In this document: piece by piece, positions 53,892-64,000 of the stretch
How the letters are laid out: every line of letters begins with the position of its first letter
Numbering within the stretch: position 1 is the stretch's first letter
DNA from: Phytophthora sp. 'mugwort'
Taxonomy: Eukaryota > Oomycota > Peronosporomycetes > Peronosporales > Peronosporaceae
DNA: 64,000 nucleotides
Direction of reading: 5' to 3'
NCBI GenBank assembly: GCA_033558025.1
Contig: JAUCEF010000001.1
Location: 3,596,001 to 3,660,000 of the forward strand
Made by a program: the position numbers and the translations under genes
The notes under the pieces: model-generated
What the model was told of the DNA's origin: nothing
Seen by the model: the letters and a program-made list of their open reading frames with translations, nothing else
Database searches by the model: none

Positions 53892-55146
53892 CTAATCTTT
53901 TTTTTCCTTGGCCGACGCCGCTGTCATCTGCTTAATTAGCATTTCTACCGGGAGGAGACTCGCGTCATTGGTGAACACCACGTCGTAGAGCTCGAGGTAT
54001 TCTTCCAACGCCTCGTCCACGTGCACGTTGAGGAAACCGATACGAATGATCTCGTCGGCGTCCAAGCCATCGGCCATACGCACGTCGCCTCGCGAGTCTC
54101 CGAGCAGTAGCACGTTGCGGCGCTTTTCCAGCTGGCACTCGTTCCAAAATGGCGAGTCCAACAACGCGTGCGCCGTCTTGGTGAGCGGGTGGATGACTCT
54201 TCCGTCAAAGCGTTCGATGCGGCCCTGAGCGTCAAAGTGCATCATATTGGACACGACGTGCACGTTGTCGGGTGTGAACACTTGTTCATCTTGAATATCC
54301 TGCGCTGCGAAATTCCCCGTACGCTTCTGTTCCGCTGCAAACTCTTTCTCTAACGCAGCGTGGATCACATCGTAGAGCCCAGCAGAGAAGACGAGTGTGG
54401 GCACTTGCTGGTCGTGCAGCAGCTTGAACAGCGAGTGGAAACCCGGACGAAAGCCGAGAGATCCCGCCGCCACCGCCTCTTTCACCTGGTTCTTGGTCAA
54501 CTTGTAGTCGATCAGTAACGAGTGGGTGCTCTCCCACCATTGGGCCATGAACGGGAACTTTTCCTCGGCTGAAAGGGTCGACGAGATCTCTACGGGGTAG
54601 TACCGAGCGAACAGCTCCTGGTGGGCAGCTGCCACCTCTGGTGCCAGCACACTGCTGGTCATGAGCAGTCCGTGGCTGCTGCTTTCTTGCTCCAGAGGCT
54701 GCTTGGGGTCGCTGCGCTGCTTGTAGTACGGCGTCAAGGTCCGGTCGAAGTCGGCAATTACCAGGAGCTGCTCTGGTCCGTCCTGGATGAATTTTTTCAT
54801 CTTCTTGGCAAATGCGTCTTGACAATATTTGCAACGTTTAAATAAAAACCAATCAACGTGGCAAAGAATAATTGTCATAAACACTGTTCGTACCAGGGTC
54901 TCCGACAATCATCTGAGGGGCGCATCGTTGATATCCGTCATTGTAGGATAGTGCGTGGATAGAAGGCTCGGAGGCAGCATCCGCCCCGGAGCAGCGAGAA
55001 GCAGCACTGGACAGGAGGATCGAGGCGCCTGCAGCAGCGCAGAGGGAGCGGGGAAGAAACTGACGCCACGCCATGAGGTCGTCGAGGTCGAAATGACACA
55101 GTGGCGGCAAGGATACGTCACTTGACAACTGGCTGGTGCGCGACAT
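53892..55146 (-). CDS. Pyrimidine 5'-nucleotidase (UMPH-1 family, HAD fold)
   Basis: Two exons: 55146-54894 and 54817-53892, with a 76-bp GT-AG intron (54818-54893). The splice makes one 392-residue frame; the unspliced downstream frame would need a TTG start. HAD motifs in order: ADFDRTLT (nucleophile Asp 107 and Asp 109), VFSAGLYDVI (about 228-234), Lys of HPLTK (about 298), and LLGDSRGDVRMADGLD (Asp 325 and 329). Family members dephosphorylate UMP/CMP or related nucleotides in the cytosol. SAEEKFPFMAQWWESTHSLL is the cap region typical of the family. Met 25 (ATG 55074) would give a leader MAWRQFLPRSLCAAAGASIL that looks like a mitochondrial targeting peptide, so targeting may depend on start choice. 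The gene begins 84 bp from the stop of the channel gene upstream. Confidence 0.9.
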
Positions 55147-55176
55147 TTTTTGTCACAAAGTTTGCATACAGTAGTT

Positions 55177-55183
55177 AAAATGA
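55177..55183 (-). promoter_or_regulatory. Oomycete-type initiator of the 5'-nucleotidase gene
   Basis: The minus strand reads TCATTTT, fitting the oomycete Inr consensus YCAYTYY, about 31 nt before the ATG at 55146. It fits in the 84-bp gap to the upstream gene. Confidence 0.45.
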
Positions 55184-55230
55184 CAACATTTGTCAGCTAG
55201 AAGGATGCCATAGCGAAATGCCAACGCTAA

Positions 55231-58053
55231 CTAAAGGTTAATCTCTTCTATCTCTTCGCCTTTTTGTGCCGTTTCCTTTTGCCGATTTGTCATAATTGCC
55301 GATGAGAGACTGCGCCTTGATCCTCCCGACGACTTACGAGACGGAGTGCGCGACGGTCGAGACAACGCTGTTCGAGACGACGGTCGAGTCTTCGGCCTCT
55401 CTTCGTCACTGTCAAGACGTAAACACGCTGTGTCGCTCATGAGCTGCTGGCAAAGTTTCTCAATGGATCCGAGAGTTTTCTCCATGTCTTGCATCCGCTT
55501 AGTTTTAAGCCGATTATTTTCTGCCAGAGTTTCAAGTCGAGTTGCAACGTTTTCGTCCACTGTCTGCCGCAGATTCTCAATCTGCGACTGTTGCATCTCC
55601 ACACGCCGACTCACACGCAGTCGGTCTTCCACCTCAAGCAGCTCACTCGCTACCTGCCGCTTCACATGGCGCGTTAGCTTGCGAGACGCTGTGTTACTTG
55701 AAAGAAGCCACTTGTTCCCAGTTTTAGGAGGCAGCATAAGCAGAGGATCCACCTTCGTTATATTCACACCGGTGTTTCCATTGCGGATCTCAGAGACGAC
55801 ACACTTCACATCAGCCACAAGAATCCTCAACGCTGACGAAATCCCCTTTGAGAATGGGTACTTACGTAGCTGTTCCATTTCACGTCGAGCGGCTTGAAGT
55901 GCTCGCTCTTCGCTGGGAGAAATATCAGCATTGGCATCAACCACATTTCCAGATTCATCCCAGCCCATAACACGGTCGTAAGCATCCGTCTCTAGCTCTT
56001 CGTCTTCCTCTTCTTGCTCTGTGAGGGTCTGCATATATGCGTCATTAAGTATGGCTAGAAACACATTCACCAAGATGAGCAGCAAGAGCAAGTAGAAGAA
56101 AATGTAGAACAGTGGGCCTGCTACACGGTGAGAATCCGCCATGCCTGTATAATCTAGTTCTCCTGCCACGGCCTGCAACAGTGTCACAATGGCCAGACCA
56201 AGCGAACTGAAGCCACGTACATCCAATCCAAACAGCAGTAACCCAATCTGTGCGAACGCGCAGATACACACTAGGAAGCAGACGAAAAACCACGCCAGAT
56301 CACGAGCAGCACGACTTAGCATCCGCAGTAACAGACTCATGCGCTTCGAGACCGTGGTGTATTGCAGAAGCTTGATCCATACCAGAGCCGCATTGATGCT
56401 CTCGACCACGCCTTCAGCATACAAAACAGTCGCAATTCCTTGCAAGTTTGGAATCTCTTCCAGCGTTGCCGAAGTGATCGCTTTTGCCGCTTTCCCACTC
56501 ATTGTACCGTATGCGAGGTCGATAATGTAGATTCTCATAGAGATGGTAATCGCGAATACGATGAGGTGCAACGCGGTGAGGACGTTCCACAGCGAAGCAG
56601 TCAAGAACCCTTTGATACCGTCACGATACATGCCCTTGAGCATGCGCCACCACTGGATAAAGACGTAGAAGACCACGAAACCCTCCAATACAATCCGCCC
56701 GGTACTTCCCGAAGAGTACCGAAAGAGGCGCAATACAACATCGGAGAGCTGAACAAATGCGCCGCCGGAAGCGGGAAACTCGACGATAATCTCCACAATG
56801 TTAAACAACTGCAAATACGCGTTGTAGACAGTAAAATCCACGATCAAAGCGCGTGTAGGAAGGTCGAGGTATCGATCAACCTTGAGCTCCACCAGCCTCT
56901 CACGAGAAAGAGTTCCATTTAAACCTAGATCCACCACGTAACCGGACCCTGGGAACGATACATCGGTGTATCCGCGAACTCTTTCCGCTTCTGTCGCCTT
57001 AGCACTGCTCCAGTTATACGAGTATACAGCGGTAGGAATCGCTCCTCCTTCGCCATTTGGATTGGGATCAGTGCAGATCCGGATACCACTTGGCTCTTCA
57101 TAAATGCACGTACACTGAACAGCACACTGCGTAGTACACTGCGACGTGTAGCGAAACTTGTCCACACCAAACTGTTCTCCACAGATCCGTTCGCACTCGG
57201 AGTAGCACGTTTGTAAGTGTGAATAGACCTTCGTGATACTGCTCGCTTCCAGATCAGCGAAGTACAATCTCGCCGTCGCATAGCAAATTGATGCGACGAT
57301 GTCTTCACTGTTGATAATGAGGCCGTAGCCTCTTGTCTCCTCCACGCTGCTTGAGAACTTACCGTAGCAAAACGAGACGATGGCTTCATACTCTGGAATT
57401 TGGCTCAGTGATGGACACGATCCACCCTTCACGCGCAGTGTTCGAAGACGTACACCTCCCAATAAGCGATTCGAGCTCGAGACTGCAGTGCCAGTTTCGG
57501 ACGCCTTCGTTATGGTAGTATAATCACTGTTCTCCTCTATAGTACCGTACACGGTATCAGCAAAAGGTCCCTGAAGGAACGCCCACATTTGCGCCTGATC
57601 ACGGATTGCCGTGAAACTGGTCGGTAACAAGGAATTTTCGCTAAAAGTTGATAGTGTTGACGTGGAAGCCGTCGTGGTGACCGCTGGCACTGTGAAGGTT
57701 TGATCAATTAGTGCAGTCTTGAGTCGATTGGCAAAGTAAAAAGCTTGCGTATTCTCGTCAACCACAGTGGTGGCCAGGATGAACAGGATGAGAAATACCA
57801 CATAGCTAAGCGCTTCCACTAGACTTCCATACGGCACCAGGTTTCTTCCAATTCGTTTCGCCTTTTCATCGTACTGAACGTGTACAGCTCGATCTGCCAC
57901 TGTAGCGGAAGCAAGCGGGTCTGGAGTTGGAGACCTCGGTGATGTTGGGGCAGCCAATGACAGCTCAACGCTCTTGGCGTCACTTCCTTTCGGCTTTGAA
58001 TCTTGCTCAGGTTCTGCCCCAGAGTCGTCTCCAACACGATGTCGGCGCAGCAT
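55231..58053 (-). CDS. Polycystin (PKD2/TRPP)-like cation channel
   Basis: Frame of 940 codons from ATG 58053 (open further upstream only from GTG). The N-terminus is hydrophilic, then YVVFLILFILATTVV is S1 (about 80-97). A large extracellular polycystin-type loop (about 100-440) contains a Cys-rich cluster (TCYSECERICGEQF...QCTTQCAVQCTCIY, eight Cys in about 45 residues). S2 (FVVFYVFIQWWRML) to S6 (PLFYIFFYLLLLLILVNVFL, LAILNDAY) follow, with a pore stretch LGLAIVTLLQAVAGELDYTG. After S6 comes an acidic segment (EQEEEDEELETD) and near the C-terminus a coiled coil (RRVEMQQSQIENLRQTVDEN...LEKTLGSIEKLCQQ-like). Such channels conduct Ca2+ and other cations in cilia or endomembranes; in a flagellated oomycete a flagellar or ER role is plausible but inferred. 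No EF hand is visible. Single exon. Confidence 0.85.
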   Translation of the reverse strand: MLRRHRVGDDSGAEPEQDSKPKGSDAKSVELSLAAPTSPRSPTPDPLASATVADRAVHVQYDEKAKRIGRNLVPYGSLVEALSYVVFLILFILATTVVDENTQAFYFANRLKTALIDQTFTVPAVTTTASTSTLSTFSENSLLPTSFTAIRDQAQMWAFLQGPFADTVYGTIEENSDYTTITKASETGTAVSSSNRLLGGVRLRTLRVKGGSCPSLSQIPEYEAIVSFCYGKFSSSVEETRGYGLIINSEDIVASICYATARLYFADLEASSITKVYSHLQTCYSECERICGEQFGVDKFRYTSQCTTQCAVQCTCIYEEPSGIRICTDPNPNGEGGAIPTAVYSYNWSSAKATEAERVRGYTDVSFPGSGYVVDLGLNGTLSRERLVELKVDRYLDLPTRALIVDFTVYNAYLQLFNIVEIIVEFPASGGAFVQLSDVVLRLFRYSSGSTGRIVLEGFVVFYVFIQWWRMLKGMYRDGIKGFLTASLWNVLTALHLIVFAITISMRIYIIDLAYGTMSGKAAKAITSATLEEIPNLQGIATVLYAEGVVESINAALVWIKLLQYTTVSKRMSLLLRMLSRAARDLAWFFVCFLVCICAFAQIGLLLFGLDVRGFSSLGLAIVTLLQAVAGELDYTGMADSHRVAGPLFYIFFYLLLLLILVNVFLAILNDAYMQTLTEQEEEDEELETDAYDRVMGWDESGNVVDANADISPSEERALQAARREMEQLRKYPFSKGISSALRILVADVKCVVSEIRNGNTGVNITKVDPLLMLPPKTGNKWLLSSNTASRKLTRHVKRQVASELLEVEDRLRVSRRVEMQQSQIENLRQTVDENVATRLETLAENNRLKTKRMQDMEKTLGSIEKLCQQLMSDTACLRLDSDEERPKTRPSSRTALSRPSRTPSRKSSGGSRRSLSSAIMTNRQKETAQKGEEIEEINL

Positions 58054-58248
58054 GGCAACGACAAAGTCCTCACCAGTCGATCCAAGCACACCCGACTCTC
58101 CGTTAACTGTAGCCTCTTGAAAGGACACCCCTTCATGAACAGACCCACCACAAAGAATACCGTACTAGTGCTAGCAATAAAGTTGAATCTGTATACGCTG
58201 TGCGTATACACTCTCCGTATTACGAACACAACATTAACCTCTTCAGAT

Positions 58249-58830
58249 CTACGATGCATCGCTATCAGGAGGATTCGATCCACTCACAGCAGTTGGACTA
58301 GCAGTGTTCACTGCCTCCGTCGATGGAGTGGGTGACTGCATCTTGGCCGGACTGGGCGTCATGCTAGGGTCCTTAAACTCTACGCGTCGCTTTTTACTTA
58401 CAGCCGGAATGGCAGTCGTCGCAGCGCCTCCCCCTCCTGTCACCTTGGACTTGGCTTCCTCCACCAGAATTTCCTTCAGCAGCTGGAACTTGGCGTGTTT
58501 CTGGTCTGTGAGGCTCAGCAACTTCAGTTCCAACTCCTGCAATTGTTTCTTGGCCGCAGTCACGGCGTCTCCTTGCTCTTCCGTGACTTTAGACTCCTCT
58601 TGTCGTTTCTCATCGCTCTTGCTCTTCTCTGCGCCGGTCTCCACAGCAGCTTCGTCCGTAATTCTACGGTGTCGGATGCTGATCATCTTGCGCCAGTTCT
58701 TCTGCATGCAGCGACGTCGAATGGCACTAATATATAATAAAAAATAAAAGTTATCAATAATATACTCAAGACATCCTCTTCTACGTCGATTCTGGCGCAA
58801 TTTACTTCCGGATAGCTTCATGTTTTGCAT
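58249..58830 (-). CDS. Small coiled-coil nuclear-type protein
   Basis: A frame of 193 codons from ATG 58830 (alternative ATG 58821). The N-terminus is basic (KLSGSKLRQNRRRRGCL), then comes an odd YIIDNFYFLLYIS encoded by a very AT-rich 39-bp stretch with GT...AG ends (58727-58765). Removing it keeps the frame and gives RGCLDAIRRRCMQKNWRKM. The middle is a coiled coil (AAKKQLQELELKLLSLTDQK, FQLLKEILVEEAKSK), then a KKRR signal and a Pro/Ser/Thr tail. The 'L..L...K...F.LLKEIL.EE' pattern is reminiscent of GPS2-type corepressor coiled coils, but this is a weak match. Function unknown. Confidence 0.65.
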   Translation of the reverse strand: MQNMKLSGSKLRQNRRRRGCLEYIIDNFYFLLYISAIRRRCMQKNWRKMISIRHRRITDEAAVETGAEKSKSDEKRQEESKVTEEQGDAVTAAKKQLQELELKLLSLTDQKHAKFQLLKEILVEEAKSKVTGGGGAATTAIPAVSKKRRVEFKDPSMTPSPAKMQSPTPSTEAVNTASPTAVSGSNPPDSDAS

Positions 58831-59193
58831 TACGTAGACGCATAGGCTCTTCTAGGCGGAACGTATGGGGTAGAATCGCCTCCAGGTCTCTGGGTCCCGC
58901 GTACGGCGCGCGCGGGTTGCGCGCATACGGTCGACCGCTCATGATAAAATATATGCACGCAAGTTTCTTGTTCATGCTATAAGCCAATCAGCATGCGCCA
59001 AATCACAAGTTTGATTTTTCGCTTGAGTGACGCGGCACAAATACATGTAATCTGCCCCGGCCAGAACACGTAAGAGAGAGAAAAACAAACGCACACAGTC
59101 GAAACCGCCGGCTCCCGCGAATAGCCAAGTAGGAAGTCAGCCACTGCAGGTCTAGCTCGAGCTCACTCCGTCCCTCGCCGCCATCACATCACC
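58831..59193. promoter_or_regulatory. Bidirectional promoter region
   Basis: 363 bp between the minus-strand coiled-coil gene and plus-strand YKT6. It holds a CG-rich palindromic stretch (gtacggcgcgcgcgggttgcgcgc, about 58899-58922) and a purine-rich run (gtaagagagagaaaaac). It must serve both genes. Confidence 0.5.
59163..59169 (+). promoter_or_regulatory. YKT6: Oomycete-type initiator of YKT6
   Basis: TCACTCC fits the Inr consensus YCAYTYY and lies 25 nt before the ATG, a typical distance for compact oomycete genes. Confidence 0.45.
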
Positions 59194-60063
59194 ATGAAGA
59201 TCGTCGCCATCGGTGCGTCCCTCCCCTGCGTAGTCGCCTCTCGTGCAATCTATAGATTCTGTCAGTATCTGAATGCTTGAAAATCGTTACAAGATCTGAC
59301 ATTTATTGTGGTATTGCCTCAGAATTACTGCGGCAGGATGGCCAGGGCCAGGACCCAACTATTCTCTCGGCAGCTTTCGAAGTGTCGTCATTTGGCTACT
59401 TTCAGCGATCGGGGTACGCAGCGCAATGCAATTTCTGGACGGTAGACGCAGACTCGCTGACCGTGACGTGTGTGGTGTTATGATGTTGGCTGCAGCGTCC
59501 GGGAGATGATTAACTTCTTCAGTCGCACGTTTATCAAGCGCACGGAGCAAGGCCAACGGCAATCCATTCAGCACGAGGAGTACAACTGCCACTTGTACGT
59601 GCGTCGCGATGGACTGTCGGGCATTGTGGTGTGCGACCAGGAATACCCACCACGTGTGGCTTTTGCGCTACTCAATAAGCTCATGGACGAGTACGACAAG
59701 TCTACGGGGTAAGTGAAATGGCTACATGACTACATGGCTACAGTTCTCCCCGTCCAATTAACATTATGGCTGCTTTGCTTTTACAGTGGCAGCTGGAAGA
59801 CGCATTCGGGCTCCCCACAAGATTTTGCGCCGCTGTCGACAGCTCTAGCCGAGTACCAGGATCCGTCCAAGGCCGACAAGATCTCGGCCATCCAGAAGGA
59901 GCTAGATGAGACCACTGCCGTGTTATCCAAAACTATCGACAACGTGCTGGAGCGCGGTGAGAAGCTGGACGACCTCGTGTCCAAGTCACAAGACCTTAGC
60001 AGTCAGTCCAAGGTCTTCTACAAGCAGGCCAAGAAGACCAACTCGTGCTGCGTGGTCATGTAA
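59194..60063 (+). CDS. YKT6: R-SNARE YKT6, four exons
   Basis: Exons 59194-59212, 59323-59413, 59496-59708 and 59787-60063, joined by GT-AG introns of 110, 82 and 78 bp, give a 199-residue protein, the usual YKT6 length. The longin domain reads MKIVAI-ELLRQDGQGQDP, FEVSSFGYFQRSGVREMINF, YNCHLYVRRDGLSGIVVCDQ, EYPPRVAFALLNKLMDEYDK. The SNARE motif is in the last exon (DETTAVLSKTIDNVLERGEK, LDDLVSKSQDLSSQSKVFYK) with the central Arg in LERGEK. The C-terminus SCCVVM carries the double Cys for palmitoylation and farnesylation that replaces a membrane anchor in YKT6. It acts in ER-Golgi, endosomal and vacuolar fusion. The first exon codes for only six residues, so ORF callers would miss the start. 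Divergent from the coiled-coil gene and convergent with the next one (185 bp apart). Confidence 0.95.
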
Positions 60064-60248
60064 AGAACCGAGGACCTTACCGATTTTTTCTCACTCCCTA
60101 TCCATTTCACCATCGATCGGGGTTCCTACAGATGCATTCTAGCTACTACTCTTTCCGTGTGCATGTTGGTACATTTTAAACAAACAAAATGCTTTACTTG
60201 CACAATGCTTGTGGGCTAACAGCTCGTCCTTTACTATTGCAAAACGGT

Positions 60249-62646
60249 TTACTTACGCTTTGGAGAAGCGGTCTTAGCTAGCCTTCGTGGTCGAAGAGAG
60301 CGCTTCATGGGGTTGGCTCTGCCTCTGCCTCTGCCTCTGCCTTTAAGCTTTGGCGCTGCGGCATCGCTCGACTCATTGCCGGCTTCATCTTCCGCGTTGT
60401 TGACCCCACTGTGCTTCCGGTTTGATGTCCTCCTGGCATCGCTATGCACACTATCGTTATCGCCGGTCCTAGAACTTCTGCTATTAGTCTCCGAGAGTTC
60501 GTCATCACCTAAGAAATAACCAATAATTCATCAGTTTTCGCAACTATCAAACACTCCAGTTATAGACCCTTCCTTAAAGCCCACGTACTGTCATCTTGCT
60601 TTATGCCAGAGTCTTTCCGCTGACCGCAGCCACTCCTTCCACGATAGCTATTATTATGAGCTTTTGAGGCCTTGTGGCTACCGCAGGTCGGGCAGGTCTC
60701 TGGAGAGTTTAGTGTATTACTACGAGGCAGACCAGCGTTTTCTCTCAGCTTGTCCAACTACGTATCAATACAAAGAAACCAACGTTAGCGATAAATAAAT
60801 GGATGATACGGCAAGAGTTACCTTACCTGTGATACAAGCTGGTTAATAGACTCAAGCTGATCACTTGCAAGCTGCTGCGCATCAACTTTTTGTGCTGTAA
60901 TACATTTCACAGATAATTATTAGTGAAGAGGCACCAACGCATGCTCCAAGACGCCTTAGACTTACCTTCGGACTTCTGCAGCTGGAACCGCAAACGCTCG
61001 ATCTCGCCCTTCATTTGCAACGAATTATAACGTTCTTGCTCCCATTCGTCCATGTTTTTAGGCAAATACGATGGAAGCCATTGGAGTGAGTTGGGGCCAA
61101 CAGCAGCTACACGCTCGGGCAGCTCGCTTAGAGGACTAATCAAAAGCCCCGTGTCATACGGTGCGATCGGGATCGTCGATGCAGGGAACTCAATTACGCG
61201 ACGATTCTTCGTCTTCTTTGTACTCGTTCCAGGTGGTGGCGTCATTATGAGTCGTCGCTTCTTGCCTCGACGTTGACTTGAGGCCTCAATAGGTTCGTCA
61301 TGAGGAAATCCTGATTGATCATCTGATGACGACGATTCTTCATTGTCATTGTCAGAGTCAGAGTTTTCGTCGCTGTCGTCCCGCGGGAAGTCAACCACTC
61401 CATTGAACATACGCAGCTTGCCATTAGGTTGAACAAGTTTGCCAATCTTTTCAAAAAAACGCTGCTTCAGTTCCTCCTCGGTTTCTGTATATGTCGTGTC
61501 CGATGGCAGCACTTCCACATTTTCTTCGTGAAAATATCCAACGCCGCCGAAATCCAGTTTTACCACGAGTTGTCTTGTATCTAAACGCAGCGCTAGCACC
61601 TGGCCGGTCCCGAAAGGAGCGCATTTCACACGATCACCGATGCATACCTCGTCGATCTCTGGGAGTTCCAATCCCTGCGCTTCCAGCATCGCTTCAAGTC
61701 GACTCTTTTCGCGGGTGAGACGCAAAATGCTTCTACCCCTTGCTTCAAGCTCTGTCATAATGTCCTGCAGTGCACTGGTACGACGGCGGCTTGACTCCAA
61801 ACCCTTCGCTATGTTCACCACTTCACGACTCAGCACACGCGTCACACGGTCGTGCTGTTTCTGCATCCGATTTATCGCGCCTACCTGCCACAGTAGCGTG
61901 CAGCGATGCCTCACATAAGCCCGCTCCAGATCTTCACGTTCAATCCTCATGGATCGAAGTTCACGTTGCGTGATGCGCACAGCTCGCCGAGCAGCCGGCA
62001 AGGTCGCTACAATCTCTTCTGGCGCAATAACTCCACTAGGTCTCGAGCGACGATTCTTCAACATTGCAGCCAGCGGTGCGACGTCTTCATCGCTGTCATG
62101 TTCGTCTACGAGAAACAGTCTGCGATGGTCCTTGTCTCCAATATTCGGCCGTCCTCCAGGCAGCGCAATCCCCGAGAGCGCTTCAAACGTCGAAAGGTGC
62201 TGCTGGATGTTCTTAATATCGAGCAACGCCTCGTGATGCGATAAACTCTTGACGCCGTCAATATCCGGCAACAGTCTTGGCTGGCGATCGTAGTGCTGGT
62301 CTTCGTGTAAATGCTGCATCAAGTGCAGCGCGTCGGGGCCTAGAGGCAGCTGTTCCATTTCTTTGTACGACTTGTGGTTGCCGACACCGGCGTCGTTTAC
62401 AGCATCCCGGCGCTTCTGCTGTCCACGTCTGCCACAAGCATCAAAGTTAAACAAAAACAATGAGCAATTCTGAACTTTTAGTTGCTAGTTTACGTTTACT
62501 TCAGGTATCACACACCTGCGCTTGACCTTCTTTATGTTTTCCAGCTCCTCGACGTCGTCGAGGTCACCGAAACATGCGGGTTTCTTGGCGCGAGGCTTGG
62601 CGCGGGCCTTGGCCGCCGCTTGGCCAGCCGTCTCCGTCTCAATCAT
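60249..62646 (-). CDS. Unrecognised 696-residue nuclear-type protein, five exons
   Basis: Exons 62646-62516, 62428-60966, 60894-60827, 60757-60589 and 60508-60249. All four introns (87, 71, 69, 80 bp) have GT-AG ends and keep the frame, giving 696 residues. Exon 1 encodes a Lys/Ala/Arg-rich start (AAAKARAKPRAKKPACFGDL). Residues about 198-295 are a long charged helix (ITQRELRSMRIEREDLERAY...ILRLTREKSRLEAMLEAQ). Residues 307-351 look like a Tudor/SH3-like barrel (IGDRVKCAPFGTGQVLALRL, KLDFGGVGYFHEENVEVLP). An acidic Ser-rich run and basic patches follow. Near the C-terminus lie ETCPTCGSHK...SGCGQ, a possible zinc site, and KGRGRGRGRANP, an AT-hook/RG-like stretch with LRPRRLAK. It resembles a chromatin-associated reader, but I cannot name a family. 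Confidence 0.8.

Positions 62647-64000
<1,354 letters not shown>

Noticed and set aside
54286..54834. 182-codon frame inside the 5'-nucleotidase gene
   Set aside because: Alternative phase of a strongly supported HAD-family gene; Arg/Ala/Pro-rich shadow.
54895..54908. Unspliced start of the 5'-nucleotidase at 54908
   Set aside because: The codon is TTG and the resulting N-terminus does not match the family, whereas the 76-bp intron gives a continuous frame to an ATG.
55346..55897. 183-codon plus-strand frame opposite the channel gene
   Set aside because: Complement of the channel C-terminal coiled coil; Arg/Ser-rich with no motif.
56362..56922. 186-codon plus-strand frame opposite the channel gene
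   Set aside because: Shadow of the transmembrane region; no independent signal.
58054..58128. 25-codon N-terminal extension of the polycystin-like channel from GTG
   Set aside because: Starts with GTG only; the first ATG is at 58053.
58304..58747. 147-codon plus-strand frame opposite the coiled-coil gene
   Set aside because: Ser/Cys/Leu-rich complement of the minus-strand gene.

Overview
The window looks like a piece of an oomycete genome, most likely Phytophthora or a close relative (Peronosporales). This is inferred from chromodomain-type Ty3/gypsy elements, plant-type (DD39D-like) mariners, an L1-like LINE, short 60-110 bp introns, very tight gene spacing, and host genes of stramenopile character (a polycystin-type channel, an NDR kinase, a spliced YKT6 R-SNARE). 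It splits sharply in two: about 51 kb of nested, decaying transposons on the left and a compact island of seven host genes on the right.

Left part. 1-300 is a Ty1/copia Pol scrap. 344-8111 is a minus-strand Ty3/gypsy element (here gypsy-A) with both LTRs, primer-binding site, polypurine tract, gag, protease, RT, RNase H, integrase and chromodomain, plus a long plus-strand (antisense) reading frame between pol and the 3' LTR. 8183-9420 holds a PIF/Harbinger remnant. 10154-12480 is a decayed protein-primed DNA polymerase B of Polinton/Maverick type, interrupted by a tRNA-Pro(AGG) sequence. 12810-13920 is a pogo-like DDE transposase with predicted introns, and 14640-16635 a broken plus-strand gypsy.

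Middle part. 18486-31687 is a 13.2-kb minus-strand gypsy element (gypsy-B) with 544/543-bp LTRs. It carries an extra coding spacer between gag and protease, a tandem-repeat leader, an open frame inside the LTR, and again an antisense reading frame between pol and the 3' LTR. The octamer AACCGTCC recurs through it far more often than chance. 31697-37655 is a plus-strand copia element that starts 9 bp further on. 37822-39189 is a Tc1 element with TIRs and TA target sites. 39914-41960 is a mariner with TIRs of about 170-200 bp and TA sites. 42010-50210 is a minus-strand LINE split by a third Tc1/mariner-family transposase.

Right part (51.3-64 kb). In order: a SNF1/AMPK-like kinase (-), a UMPH-1 family pyrimidine 5'-nucleotidase (-, one intron), a PKD2-like polycystin channel (-), a small coiled-coil nuclear-type protein (-), YKT6 (+, four exons), a 696-residue unrecognised nuclear-type protein (-, five exons), and the 5' part of an NDR/LATS-type AGC kinase (+, running off the window). 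Intergenic gaps are mostly below 400 bp and oomycete-type initiator motifs precede several genes.

The most unusual material is the repeated finding of antisense frames at the 3' end of two different gypsy elements, the AACCGTCC/tandem-leader signal in gypsy-B, and the polymerase B remnant carrying a tRNA gene. All family names come from motif recognition by eye; no database search was possible.
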